Both the position numbers and the translations under genes were made by a program. Shown here piece after piece: positions 24,396-33,324 of a DNA stretch of 64,000 bases. The notes under the pieces are model-generated. The model was not told the DNA's origin. It did no database searches and saw nothing but the letters and a program-made list of their open reading frames with translations. Positions within the stretch are counted from its first letter, which is position 1. The number at the start of each line of letters is the position of its first letter. Source of the DNA: Actinophytocola oryzae (GTDB lineage: Bacteria; Actinomycetota; Actinomycetes; Mycobacteriales; Pseudonocardiaceae); the NCBI RefSeq assembly GCF_004364325.1, contig NZ_SOCP01000029.1:22368-86367 (forward strand). Reading direction: 5' to 3'.

Positions 24396-25493
24396 TCAGT
24401 CCTCGTCCGCTGGGGTGACTTTCTTGACGTACAGCAGACGATCGCCGACCTCGATGGCGTCCGCCTCCGGGTGGTCGACGCGGAAGAGCTTCCCGCTGCG
24501 GACCACGCCGAGCACGATGTCCGACAGGTGCCTCGGCGAGCCGCCGATCTCGCTCTGCTCGACATCCCGCTCGGCGATCGCGAGGCCGGACTCCGGCGTG
24601 ATGAGGTCCTCGACCATGTTGACGACGGTCGGGGTGTGGGTCGCCATGCCGAGCAGCCGCCCGGCCGTCTCGCTGGACACCACGACCTGGTTGGCGCCGG
24701 ACTGGCGCAGCAGGTGGACGTTCTCCGCCTCGCGGACGGCCGCCACGATCTGCGTCTTGGGCGCCAGCTCGCGTGCGGTGAGCGTGATCAGCACGGCCGA
24801 GTCGTCCCGGTTCGCGGCCACGACGACGGCACGCGCACGGGGCACGCCGGCGACCCGCAGCACGTCGGACCGGGTGCCGGAGCCGTGCACCGTCACGAGG
24901 CCCATCGCGGACGCGGTCTCGAGCATGGCCGTGTCGGTGTCCACGACGACGATCTGCTCGGGCTGGTTCCCGTCGGAGAGCACGGACCGCACGGCGGAGC
25001 GCCCCTTGGTGCCGAACCCGACGACCACCACGTGATCGCGCACCTTCGTCCTCCAACGTTGCAGCTTGAACGCCTGGCGCGACCGCTCGGTGAGCACGGC
25101 GAGGGTGGTGCCGACCAGGACGATGAGGAAGAGCACCCGCAGCGGGGTGATGATCAGGACGTTGACCAGCCGCGCCGACGCGCTGACCGGCGTGATGTCG
25201 CCGTAGCCGGTGGTCGAGAGCGAGACGGTCGCGTAGTAGAGACAGTCCAGGAAGGACAGTCCGTCGCCGTTGCCGTCGCGGTAGCCGTCCCGGTCCAGGT
25301 AGACGATCATGACCGCCGCGAACAGCGCGACGAGGGCCCAGACCACCCGCCGCGCGATGGACGCGACCGGACTGACGGTGGGCTCCGGCATCCGGATCAC
25401 GCCTGCCAGCGCGTGGTCCGGCCGGTCGGTGAGACGGTCGGCCAGCCGCGACATGCGGGGCCGCCGTTGTCGGCTGGGGTCCGGGCTGGTCAC
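24396..25493 (-). CDS. Potassium channel with RCK/TrkA regulatory domain
   Basis: The protein has about 365 residues. Two membrane helices flank a pore loop with the selectivity filter TTGYGD. A cytoplasmic TrkA-N domain (VVVVGFGTKGRSAV, NAD-binding Rossmann glycine motif) and a TrkA-C domain (PRHLSDIVLGVVRSGKLFRV) follow. This is the MthK-like architecture for a ligand-gated K+ channel. GTG 25493 is used as the start; ATG 25454 is equally plausible, and neither has a strong ribosome-binding site. The position next to nudC and adnAB matches Rv3200c of M. tuberculosis. Confidence 0.9.
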   Translation of the reverse strand: MTSPDPSRQRRPRMSRLADRLTDRPDHALAGVIRMPEPTVSPVASIARRVVWALVALFAAVMIVYLDRDGYRDGNGDGLSFLDCLYYATVSLSTTGYGDITPVSASARLVNVLIITPLRVLFLIVLVGTTLAVLTERSRQAFKLQRWRTKVRDHVVVVGFGTKGRSAVRSVLSDGNQPEQIVVVDTDTAMLETASAMGLVTVHGSGTRSDVLRVAGVPRARAVVVAANRDDSAVLITLTARELAPKTQIVAAVREAENVHLLRQSGANQVVVSSETAGRLLGMATHTPTVVNMVEDLITPESGLAIAERDVEQSEIGGSPRHLSDIVLGVVRSGKLFRVDHPEADAIEVGDRLLYVKKVTPADED

Positions 25494-25503
25494 GGCGGCG
25501 AGA

Positions 25504-25692
25504 TTAGCCCACGCCGGTCCACCCCCCGGACCGGCGTGGGCCCGCATCAGGTGAGCGGCTCGTCGGTCCACGTCGACTGGTCGTCGGATTCGGCACCATC
25601 ACGGACAGCACCGCGACGACGACCGCCGCCGCACCGACCCAGCATCCCCGGACCCGACGCCGACCGGCACGCACGGCCCTGTCGATGTCCAC
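25504..25692 (-). CDS. Possible small single-helix membrane protein
   Basis: A 62-codon GTG frame (VDIDRAVRAGRRRVRG, then one helix CWVGAAAVVVAVLSVMV, then a Ser/Arg/Pro tail) lies just upstream of the potassium channel on the same strand. The acidic-basic-helix pattern resembles small actinobacterial membrane proteins. There is no convincing ribosome-binding site, and the last codons coincide with a strong hairpin, so it may be a remnant or spurious. Confidence 0.3.
   Translation of the reverse strand: MDIDRAVRAGRRRVRGCWVGAAAVVVAVLSVMVPNPTTSRRGPTSRSPDAGPRRSGGWTGVG
25507..25541. terminator. Perfect 14-bp stem hairpin
   Basis: GCCCACGCCGGTCC and GGACCGGCGTGGGC flank a seven-base ACCCCCC loop. 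Neither side has a T tract, so it is not a canonical intrinsic terminator. Actinobacterial terminators often lack T tracts, so it may still end transcription or insulate the divergent SMP-30 and channel genes. Confidence 0.5.
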
Positions 25693-25773
25693 CTCGGTCG
25701 GCGGCCCCGCGCGTTCTCGGATTGTCGATCCGACCCCTGCCTGTTCGTATGAGCGGCAGAAGGAGGTCCTCTC

Positions 25774-26514
25774 ATGGACGTACTGCTCACCGGGCGCGGC
25801 CTGCTGGAGTCGATCCGCTGGCACGACGACAGGCTCTACGTGTCCGACTGGTCGGCAGGCGAGGTGCTCGCCGTGCCGGGCGGTGTCGTGGCCGAGGTGG
25901 CGTCGCTGCCGCTGTGCTTCGACTTCCTGCCGGACGGACGGATGGTGATCGTGGACTCGGCCACCGGCCGCCTGCTGGACCACGGGTCAGGCACCCACAC
26001 CGACCTCGGCCAGCCCGGCTGGAACGACATCGCGGTCGACGCGCGTGGCCACGTCTACCTGAACCGACCGGACTTCACCGGGCCGACCGGCACCGTGCAC
26101 CTGGTCGGGCACGGCGAGGTGGCGGGCGAGCTGGCCTTTCCCAACGGCATGGCCGTCACCGGGGAGACGCTGATCGTGGCCGAGTCGCACGGCCACCGGC
26201 TGACCGCGTTCGACATCGCGCCGGACGGCAGTCTCGGCAACCGGCGGGTCTGGGCGGCGCTGGGCGAGAAGGCCGCACCGGACGGCATCTGCGTCGACGC
26301 CGCCGGGGCCGTCTGGTACGCCGACGTGCCGAACCGGCACTGCGTGCGGGTGGCGGAGGGCGGCGAGGTGCTCGCCGAGGTGACACTCGACCGTGGTTGC
26401 TTCGACTGCGTGGTCGGCGGGTCGACCCTGTACGTGGCCGCCGCCCAGTACCAGGGCATGAGCGGTGAGCTGGTGGCGCCGGGCTCGGGTCAGGTGGTCG
26501 CGGTACCGATCTAG
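25774..26514 (+). CDS. SMP-30/gluconolactonase-like beta-propeller protein
   Basis: The 246-residue protein shows the SMP-30/LRE repeats: WHDDRLYVSDW, FDFLPDGRMVIVDS, NDIAVDARGHVYLNRP, FPNGMAVTGETLIVAES and DGICVDAAGAVWYADVPN. The conserved Asn and Asp positions should coordinate calcium in the propeller centre. Members hydrolyse sugar or other lactones; the substrate here is unknown. An AGAAGGAGG ribosome-binding site lies 7 bases before the ATG. It converges on adnB with a four-base overlap. Confidence 0.9.
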   Translation: MDVLLTGRGLLESIRWHDDRLYVSDWSAGEVLAVPGGVVAEVASLPLCFDFLPDGRMVIVDSATGRLLDHGSGTHTDLGQPGWNDIAVDARGHVYLNRPDFTGPTGTVHLVGHGEVAGELAFPNGMAVTGETLIVAESHGHRLTAFDIAPDGSLGNRRVWAALGEKAAPDGICVDAAGAVWYADVPNRHCVRVAEGGEVLAEVTLDRGCFDCVVGGSTLYVAAAQYQGMSGELVAPGSGQVVAVPI

Positions 26515-29500
26515 GACTCCTGGCTCGGGAGGCCGCGCAGCATGGCACGCAGGGCCGGGGCGTCCATCAGGTCGACCGGGTGGAGGGTCGTGTTCGAGCG
26601 GACGTAGTGGAACGCCGCCCGCACCCGGTCGACCGGGACACCCGACAGGCTCGCCCACGCCAGCCGGTACGCGGCCAGCTGCACCGACAACGCGGGCAGC
26701 TCCTCCGCCGAGGGCACCGCGCCCGTCTTCCAGTCCACCACCGTCCAGCCCCCGTCGCGGTCGGCGAAGACCGCGTCGAGGCGGCCGCGCAGGGTCATGC
26801 CGTCCACGTCGCAGGTGAACGACACCTCCACCTCGGCCGGTGAGCGTTGCGCCCAGTCCGAGGACAGGAACGCGTCCTGCAGTGCGGCGAGGTCGGTGTC
26901 CGGGGCGGCGTCCGCGTCGGCAGAGCCGGGCAGCTCGTCGAGGTCGAGCAGCGCCCGGGAGCCGAAGCGCTTCTCCAGCCAGGAGTGGAACGCCGTGCCG
27001 CGGCGGGCGACCGGGTTCGGGGGGAACGGCAGCGGGCGGCGCAGCCTGCGGGCCAGTGCCGTCGGGTCGCGGGCCAGCTCGACGAGCTGGCTGACCGAGA
27101 TGGACGACGGGAGCGTCACGTCCTCGCGGCGGTTCGCGGCGGCGGCGCGTTCGGCCAGCAGGACGTCCGTGTCGGCGACCCAGCCCTCCGGGTCCTCCTC
27201 CAGCGGCAGCTGCTCGTCCGACCGCAGCGCCGCCAGCTCGTCGCGGACCAGCGCCGCCGCGTCCATCACGTCGTCCCTGGCGAGCGAGAGCGGGTCCGCG
27301 GGCCACAGTGCGGTGCGTTCCGCCGTGGCGATCGGGTTCTCCTCGTGCTCGCCTGGCTCCGCCGCCCAGTACTCCGTCGACGCGACCTCGTCGTCCATGG
27401 TGGACACCGTGGCGGCGATCTCGGTGAAGAACTGGGACGGACCCTTGGGTTTCGAGCCGGTGCGGCCCCACCAGTGCGCGGACACGAGCAGCGTCCGCTC
27501 GGACCGCGTCAGCGCGACGTAACACAGCCGCCGCTCCTCGACGAGGTCCCGCTCGGCGAAGGCCTCCGCGTGGTTGGTCAGCTCGACCTCGACCTCCTTG
27601 CGGTTGCTCGTCCCCGACAGGTCGAGGAACGGGAGGTCCGCCGTGTCGCCCCGCAGCGCGGCGGGCAGCTCGGTAACCGCACGCAGCCAGCACGACGTCC
27701 GCTTCCGGCTGGGGAAGACGTCGTTGACCAGGTGCGGCACCGCGACCAGCTCCCACTCCAGGCCCTTCGCGCTGTGCACGGTCAGGATCTGCACCCGGTC
27801 CTCGGCCACCACGACCTCGCCGGGCTCGAGGCCGTCCTCGGCGCTCTCGGCCGCCGCCAGGTAGTCCAGCAGCGCCCCGATGCTCGCCGACGGGCTGGCC
27901 TGCGCGTAGTCCGACACGACGTCCGCGAACTTGTTGAGGTGTGCCCGCCGTGCGCCGCCGACCCGTGCGGTCGCCTCGATGTCCAGCCCCATCGCGCGTT
28001 CCACGTCCGCGACCAGCTCCGGCAGCGGCTGGCCCAGGCGCCTGCGCAACGCACGCAGCTCCATGCCGAGGGTCCGCAGCCTGCGGTAGCCCTCGTGTGA
28101 GTACCGCTCCGCCTCGCCCGGGTCGTCGATCGCGTCGACCAGGCCGGCCTGCTCGGCGCTCTCCCCCGGAACCGTGTCGACAAGTCGACCTTCGCCTTCC
28201 GGGCGGTAGCCCCGGCCAAGCTCGGCGGCACGCTTCCACAGCGCCGCGAGGTCCGCCGCGCCGAGGCGCCAGCGCGCGCCGGTCAGCAGCCGGGCGGCGG
28301 CGGAACCGGCCAGTGGGTCGGTCAGCACCCGCAGCGCCGACACCAGGTCCCGCACCTCCGGCTCGTCGAGCAGGCCACCGATGCCGACCACCTCGACCGG
28401 CAGGCCCCTGGCACGCAGGGCGGTCGCGATGTCGGTCATGTCCGCGCGCCGGCGCACGAGCACCGCCGCGGTCGGCGGCCTGTCGCGCTCGTCGGCGATG
28501 AACCGCCACCGCTGCGCCAGCTCGTCGGCCAGCCACTCGACCTCGGCGCCCGCGTCGGGGAGCAACGCGACACGGACGTCCGCCGGGCCCCTGCCGGCCG
28601 GCGCACGCAGTTCGTCGACGTCCACGCCCGCGCAGCGCAGCGGACCGGAGATCGCGTTCGCGAGCGCCAGCACCTCCGGCGGGTTGCGGAAGCTCGTGAG
28701 CAGGCCGTAGCGGGTGGCCGGGACGAGCTTCCCGTCCTCCAGCACGGGGAAGTCGGTCGCGAAGCGGGGCAGGTTCGCGGCACTCGCGCCGCGCCAGCCG
28801 TAGATCGCCTGCACCGGGTCGCCGACCGCGGTCACCGGCATCGGTCTGGTGCCACCGAACAGCGAGCGCAGCAGGATGCGTTGCGCGTGGCCGGTGTCCT
28901 GGTACTCGTCGAGCAGCGCGACGCCGTAGCGTTCCCGCTCGCCGGCCACCACCTCGGGCTGGGTGCTCGCGAGCCGCGCCGCGAGCGCCATCTGCTCGGC
29001 GAAGTCCAGCGCGCCCTCCTTGCGCTTCGCGTCACCGTACGCGGCCACCAGCGGCAGCAGCGCGATGCGGAACCGTTGCGCGGCAACGACTTCCCGCAAG
29101 TCCTGGGACAGGTCGGCCCGCTGCCTCGGGCCACGCGGCGCGGTCTCGATGGTCGTCGCGAGGTCCTCGCTGTACACGCGGAGCTTGTCCTCGTCGACGA
29201 GGTGCTCGGCCAGCTCGCCCGCCAGCTCCAGCACGTAGCGGGTCACCGTGACCGGCACCCGCTCGGTCTCGAGGTCCTGGGTCCACGTCGACACCACGCG
29301 GTGCGCGAGCTGCCAGCACGCGGTCTCCGTCAGCAGCCGCGCGCCGGGCTCGACCGGCAGCCGCAGCCCGTGCTCGGCGACCAGCCTGCCCGCGTAGGCG
29401 TGGTAGGTGAGCACGGTCGGCTCGCTGGCGTACACGTCGGCGAGCCGCTGGCCGCTCGGCTCGAGCCGTTGCAGCACACCGGAACCCACGAGCCTGCGCA

Positions 29501-29750
29501 GCCGGGACCGGACCCGCTCGGCGAGCTGACGCGCGGCCTTCCTGGTGAACGTGAGGCCGAGCACCCGGTCCGGGGTGACGATTCCGTTGGCCACCAACCA
29601 CACCACGCGTGCGGCCATGGTCTCGGTCTTGCCCGCGCCGGCGCCCGCGACGACCAGCGCGGGGTCGGTCGGCGCGGCGATGACCTCGGCCTGCTCGTCG
29701 GTCGGGGCAGGTAGACCGAGCTCCTTGGCCAGGTCCCGAGGAGAGATCAC
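26511..29750 (-). CDS. adnB: AdnB subunit of the AdnAB helicase-nuclease
   Basis: The 1079-residue protein is a UvrD-like superfamily 1 helicase with an N-terminal Q-motif region, Walker A GAGAGKT at residues 36-42, and LLDEYQDTG (motif II) with AVGDPVQAIYGWRG (motif III). LTVHSAKGLEWELV and LCYVALTRSE (motifs V-VI) follow. A C-terminal RecB-type nuclease domain carries VVDWKTGAVPS. AdnAB processes double-strand breaks for recombination in mycobacteria and relatives. The GTG start overlaps the adnA stop as GTGA, which couples synthesis of the two subunits. Confidence 0.94.
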   Translation of the reverse strand: MISPRDLAKELGLPAPTDEQAEVIAAPTDPALVVAGAGAGKTETMAARVVWLVANGIVTPDRVLGLTFTRKAARQLAERVRSRLRRLVGSGVLQRLEPSGQRLADVYASEPTVLTYHAYAGRLVAEHGLRLPVEPGARLLTETACWQLAHRVVSTWTQDLETERVPVTVTRYVLELAGELAEHLVDEDKLRVYSEDLATTIETAPRGPRQRADLSQDLREVVAAQRFRIALLPLVAAYGDAKRKEGALDFAEQMALAARLASTQPEVVAGERERYGVALLDEYQDTGHAQRILLRSLFGGTRPMPVTAVGDPVQAIYGWRGASAANLPRFATDFPVLEDGKLVPATRYGLLTSFRNPPEVLALANAISGPLRCAGVDVDELRAPAGRGPADVRVALLPDAGAEVEWLADELAQRWRFIADERDRPPTAAVLVRRRADMTDIATALRARGLPVEVVGIGGLLDEPEVRDLVSALRVLTDPLAGSAAARLLTGARWRLGAADLAALWKRAAELGRGYRPEGEGRLVDTVPGESAEQAGLVDAIDDPGEAERYSHEGYRRLRTLGMELRALRRRLGQPLPELVADVERAMGLDIEATARVGGARRAHLNKFADVVSDYAQASPSASIGALLDYLAAAESAEDGLEPGEVVVAEDRVQILTVHSAKGLEWELVAVPHLVNDVFPSRKRTSCWLRAVTELPAALRGDTADLPFLDLSGTSNRKEVEVELTNHAEAFAERDLVEERRLCYVALTRSERTLLVSAHWWGRTGSKPKGPSQFFTEIAATVSTMDDEVASTEYWAAEPGEHEENPIATAERTALWPADPLSLARDDVMDAAALVRDELAALRSDEQLPLEEDPEGWVADTDVLLAERAAAANRREDVTLPSSISVSQLVELARDPTALARRLRRPLPFPPNPVARRGTAFHSWLEKRFGSRALLDLDELPGSADADAAPDTDLAALQDAFLSSDWAQRSPAEVEVSFTCDVDGMTLRGRLDAVFADRDGGWTVVDWKTGAVPSAEELPALSVQLAAYRLAWASLSGVPVDRVRAAFHYVRSNTTLHPVDLMDAPALRAMLRGLPSQES

Positions 29751-32700
29751 TCCGTCACCTGACGGCCGCTGGCGTGCATCGGGCAACTCGTCCGGACCGG
29801 GCAGCGCGGGCAGTCCGCGTTCTGCCTCGCGACGTACTCGGGGCCGGTGCTTGCGGCGGCCGCGTCGGCGACCACCCCGGTCCAGTGCTTGACGCCGTCC
29901 TCGCCGACCGGGTCCTGGTTGCGTTCGGTCGCGGCCTTCCTGCGGTTGGCCTTCGCCACGTACAACAGGCGCGCGCCACCGGGTTCGCTGTCCAGGCCCA
30001 GGTCCACGAACGCCCCGTACGCGGCGGCCAGCTGGTAGACGGCGAGCTGCGGGTGCTCACGCGCGTCGGACTCGCTGACCGCCTGGCGGCCGGTCTTCAC
30101 GTCCACGACGACCGGGCGGTTCTGGGCGTCGGACTCCAGGCGGTCGACGCGGCCCCGCACGCGTACCTTCGGCTCGGTCTCGGGGAGCTCGACGGTGAAA
30201 TCGTGCTCGACCGCGACCTGCGTCAGCTCGTCCCGGGTGGCCACGACCCAGGAGAGGAACGTGTCGAGCATGGCGTGCACGCGCTGGCGTTCGCGTCGGG
30301 AGAACCACGGCGCACCGGCGTCGACCGCGTCCCACGCGCGGTCCAGCTCGGCCCGCAGGTGCAGCTCGTCGGCGCCGGTCGCGGCGGCCTGCGCGAGGGC
30401 GTGGACGAGCACACCGGTGATCGACGCCAGCTCGGCTGGGTCGGTGCCGCCGTGCCGCTCGACCATCCAGCGCAGCGGGCACTTCGCCAGCGTCTCCACG
30501 TTGGACGGCGAGACGGTGACGGCGTCGTCCTTGCCGCGCAACGGATCCGCGGTCGACAGGTCGGCGAGCCCGTACCAGCTGTCGGGGTGCGCGCCCGGCA
30601 CGCCGACCTCGGCGAGCCTGGCGAGCTGGCGGGCCGCACGCCGCCTGCGGTCCACCGGTGCGTTGCCGTCACAGGCCGCACGCCGCAGGTCGCCGACGAG
30701 GTCGGAGAGCACCAGTGCACGCCGCGTGCCGCCGAGCGAGGTCGGCCTGCCCGCGTCGGTCAGCTCGTCGACGTCGACACCGGACAGCTCCGCCAGGAAC
30801 CGGGACGGCTGCTCGTCCTCGCCGCGAATGGCCGACACCAGCAGCTTGTGGCGCGCCCGGCTCGCGGCGACGAGCAGCAGCCTGCGCTCCTCGGCGAGCA
30901 GTGGCGCGGTCGCCGACAGCTGCTGGGACTCCTCGACGCCCGCGAGGAGGTCCACGAGCCGCTCGACGCCGAGCAGCGAGCCACGCAGCCGCAGGTCCGG
31001 CCAGGTTCCTTCCTGCACACCGAGAACGGCGACGACCGTCCACTCGCGACCGACGGCGGCGTGTGCGGTGAGCACCGAGACGGCGTCCCCGCGCTGCGCG
31101 GACGGCGCGAGCGTGTCGCCGACGATCCGTTGTGCGGCAAGGAAGTCCGCGAAGCCGGTGACGCCGGCACCCGGCAGGCGGTCGGCGTAGCGGGCGGCGG
31201 CGTGGAACAGGCCGACGATCGCGTCGAGGTCGCGGTCGGCCTGCGCGCCCAGAGTGCCGCCACGCTGGGAGGCCGCGACCCACCGCGACTCGAGCCCGCT
31301 CTCCTGCCACACGACCCACAGGACCTGTTCGATACCGACGTTCTCGGCGATGGCACGTCGGGCGGTGGCCAGCAGCGCGGCGATCCGGCGCACGCTCGCG
31401 GCCTCGGCGTCGTCGAGCGCGGCGAGCAGGTCCGGGGTGTCGAGCACCTCGACGAGCAGTTCGTCGGAGGGCCGGTCGTGCCCGGCGGCCAGCTCCAGCC
31501 TGCGCAGGCCTCGGCGCAGGCGGCGGATGGCGAGCGGGTCGGCGCCGCCGAACTGGCTGGTCAGCAGCATCTCCGCGCGCTCGGCGGTGAGCAGGTGGGG
31601 GTGGTTGGCGACCCGGAGGACCTCGAGGAACGGCCGGACCGCGGGCTGGCGGGCGAGCGGCAGGTCGACGGCGTCGGTGGCGACCGGCACGCCTGCCGCG
31701 GCGAGCGCGCGGTGCAGGATCGGGGCGGAGCGGCTGACCGACCGGCAGAGGACGGCCATGTCCGACCACGGCACGCCGTCGATGAGGTGCGCACGCCGGA
31801 ACTGGTCGGCGAGCCACGCGGCCTCGGCGGCCTCCGTGGTGTGGAGGTGGACGTCGACGTGCCCGTTCTCGCCGCTGTTCTCGACCTTCTGGCCCTGCGC
31901 CGGCCGCTGGGGCGCGGCGCCGGGCAGCCGGGCGGCGAGCCGGGCGACGGCTTCCAGGACGGCGGGTGCCATGCGGTGCGGTCGCTTGAGGACGACCGTG
32001 CCGCCGTCGGGATCGGCGTCGGCGAGCAGCCGGGGGTCGGCGCCGCGGAAGGAGAAGACGGCCTGGTCGGGGTCGCCCGCGAGCACGAACTCCTTGGCGG
32101 CGACGCCGAGTCTGGCGAGGAGCCGGTACTGCAGCGGGTCGAGGTGCTGAGCGTCGTCGACGAGCAGGTAGCGGACCCGCCCGCGTTCGGCGGCGAGCAG
32201 TTCGGCGTCGGTGTCGAAGGCGAGCAGTGCCGACGCGACGAGCTCGGCGGCGTCGAGGGCGGGCGCGGACTCCTGGGCGGCGGCACTGTCCGCGGCGTTC
32301 GTGAGGAGCGTGACCTGCTCGTACTGGCGGGCGAACATGCCGACCGCGACCCATTCGGGGTGTTTCGTCTCCCTGCCGACCCTGATCAGGTCCTCGGGCC
32401 CGAGCCCGCGCTCGGCGGCGCGGAGCATGAGGTCACGCAGCTCCTCGGCGAAGCCGGGGACGGTGAGCGCGGGCCAGAGGCGGTCGGGCCAGTAGTGGGC
32501 CTCGTCCTCGATGTCCCCGGCGAGCAGCTCGCGGACGACGGCGTCCTGCTCGGGGCCGCTCAGCAGGCGCGGCCCTGGTACGTCCCGCATGTGGGCGTGG
32601 AGGCGCAGGACGGAGAAGGCGTAGGAGTGGACTGTCCGCACGAGAGGCTCGCGGACGGTGCGGGGCAGGTCGTCGGTGCGGTCGTCCTCGGTGATCCGCC

Positions 32701-32962
32701 GCGCGACGGCGGCCCTGACCTCGGTGGCGGTCCGCCGGTTGGCCGTGATGATGAGGAGCTGCTCGGGGTCGACGCCGCCACGCAGGATGCGGTCGGCCGC
32801 GACCTCGGCGAGCAGGGTGGTCTTGCCGGTACCCGGGCCGCCGAGCACGCGGACGAACCCGTCGGCCCCGTCGAGCACCCGCTGCGCGGCGGGCTCCCAC
32901 CGGAACGGTGTGCTGGGAGCCACCGGCCGGCGCACGAGCCGAAGTGCGTTCGCGGCGACCAC
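29747..32962 (-). CDS. adnA: AdnA subunit of the AdnAB helicase-nuclease
   Basis: The 1071-residue protein has Walker A GGPGTGKT at residues 41-48, VDDAQHLDPLQ as a degenerate motif II, LAGDPDQAVFSFRG, and LTAHAAVGREWTVV. Its RecB nuclease domain has VVVDVKTGRQA. The C-terminus has CPRCPVRTSC, which with the earlier Cys in LAKCPLRWM forms the four-Cys iron-sulfur staple of AddB/Cas4-type nucleases. It is the first gene of adnAB and is divergent from the ATL gene with about 60 bases between them. The order matches Rv3202c-Rv3201c. Confidence 0.94.
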   Translation of the reverse strand: MVAANALRLVRRPVAPSTPFRWEPAAQRVLDGADGFVRVLGGPGTGKTTLLAEVAADRILRGGVDPEQLLIITANRRTATEVRAAVARRITEDDRTDDLPRTVREPLVRTVHSYAFSVLRLHAHMRDVPGPRLLSGPEQDAVVRELLAGDIEDEAHYWPDRLWPALTVPGFAEELRDLMLRAAERGLGPEDLIRVGRETKHPEWVAVGMFARQYEQVTLLTNAADSAAAQESAPALDAAELVASALLAFDTDAELLAAERGRVRYLLVDDAQHLDPLQYRLLARLGVAAKEFVLAGDPDQAVFSFRGADPRLLADADPDGGTVVLKRPHRMAPAVLEAVARLAARLPGAAPQRPAQGQKVENSGENGHVDVHLHTTEAAEAAWLADQFRRAHLIDGVPWSDMAVLCRSVSRSAPILHRALAAAGVPVATDAVDLPLARQPAVRPFLEVLRVANHPHLLTAERAEMLLTSQFGGADPLAIRRLRRGLRRLELAAGHDRPSDELLVEVLDTPDLLAALDDAEAASVRRIAALLATARRAIAENVGIEQVLWVVWQESGLESRWVAASQRGGTLGAQADRDLDAIVGLFHAAARYADRLPGAGVTGFADFLAAQRIVGDTLAPSAQRGDAVSVLTAHAAVGREWTVVAVLGVQEGTWPDLRLRGSLLGVERLVDLLAGVEESQQLSATAPLLAEERRLLLVAASRARHKLLVSAIRGEDEQPSRFLAELSGVDVDELTDAGRPTSLGGTRRALVLSDLVGDLRRAACDGNAPVDRRRRAARQLARLAEVGVPGAHPDSWYGLADLSTADPLRGKDDAVTVSPSNVETLAKCPLRWMVERHGGTDPAELASITGVLVHALAQAAATGADELHLRAELDRAWDAVDAGAPWFSRRERQRVHAMLDTFLSWVVATRDELTQVAVEHDFTVELPETEPKVRVRGRVDRLESDAQNRPVVVDVKTGRQAVSESDAREHPQLAVYQLAAAYGAFVDLGLDSEPGGARLLYVAKANRRKAATERNQDPVGEDGVKHWTGVVADAAAASTGPEYVARQNADCPRCPVRTSCPMHASGRQVTE

Positions 32963-33024
32963 CCGACGATGGAACCACGCCGGACTCGGTTCGGTAACAC
33001 CGGCACGCCGTCATACTGGTGCGC

Positions 33025-33324
33025 ATGGTTTCGGAGGAGCTGCACGAACGTGTGCGGGAGCTGATCAGGTCCATCCCGGCCGGCCGGGTGGCCTCCTACG
33101 GCGACATCGCCGCCATGGCCTCCGCGCCGACGCCCCGCCTGGTCGGCCGCATCCTGTCGGAGGACGGCCACGATCTGCCGTGGCACCGCGTGTTGCGGTC
33201 GAACGGCACCCCTGCCCACGGCCTGGCCCGCCGCCAGCTGGAACTGCTGCGGGCGGAGGGCGTCTTGGCCGACGGCGAGAAGGTCAGCATGCGCGAGTAC
33301 CGGTGGCGACCGGCTACGGATTGA
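33025..33324 (+). CDS. Alkyltransferase-like (ATL) DNA-repair protein
   Basis: The 99-residue protein corresponds to the C-terminal domain of O6-alkylguanine-DNA alkyltransferase: IPAGRVASYGDIAAMA, then PWHRVLRSNG where active transferases have PCHRV. The reactive Cys is replaced by Trp, the hallmark of ATL proteins. These bind O6-alkylguanine and hand it to nucleotide excision repair instead of dealkylating it. ATG 33019 is an alternative start two codons upstream. Its position beside adnAB parallels Rv3204. The 3' end overlaps the flotillin gene by 11 bases. Confidence 0.93.
   Translation: MVSEELHERVRELIRSIPAGRVASYGDIAAMASAPTPRLVGRILSEDGHDLPWHRVLRSNGTPAHGLARRQLELLRAEGVLADGEKVSMREYRWRPATD

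Noticed and set aside
25987..28536. 849-codon minus-strand open frame over adnB
   Set aside because: Low-complexity Arg/Gly/Ala translation in a shadow frame of adnB, which has complete helicase motifs.
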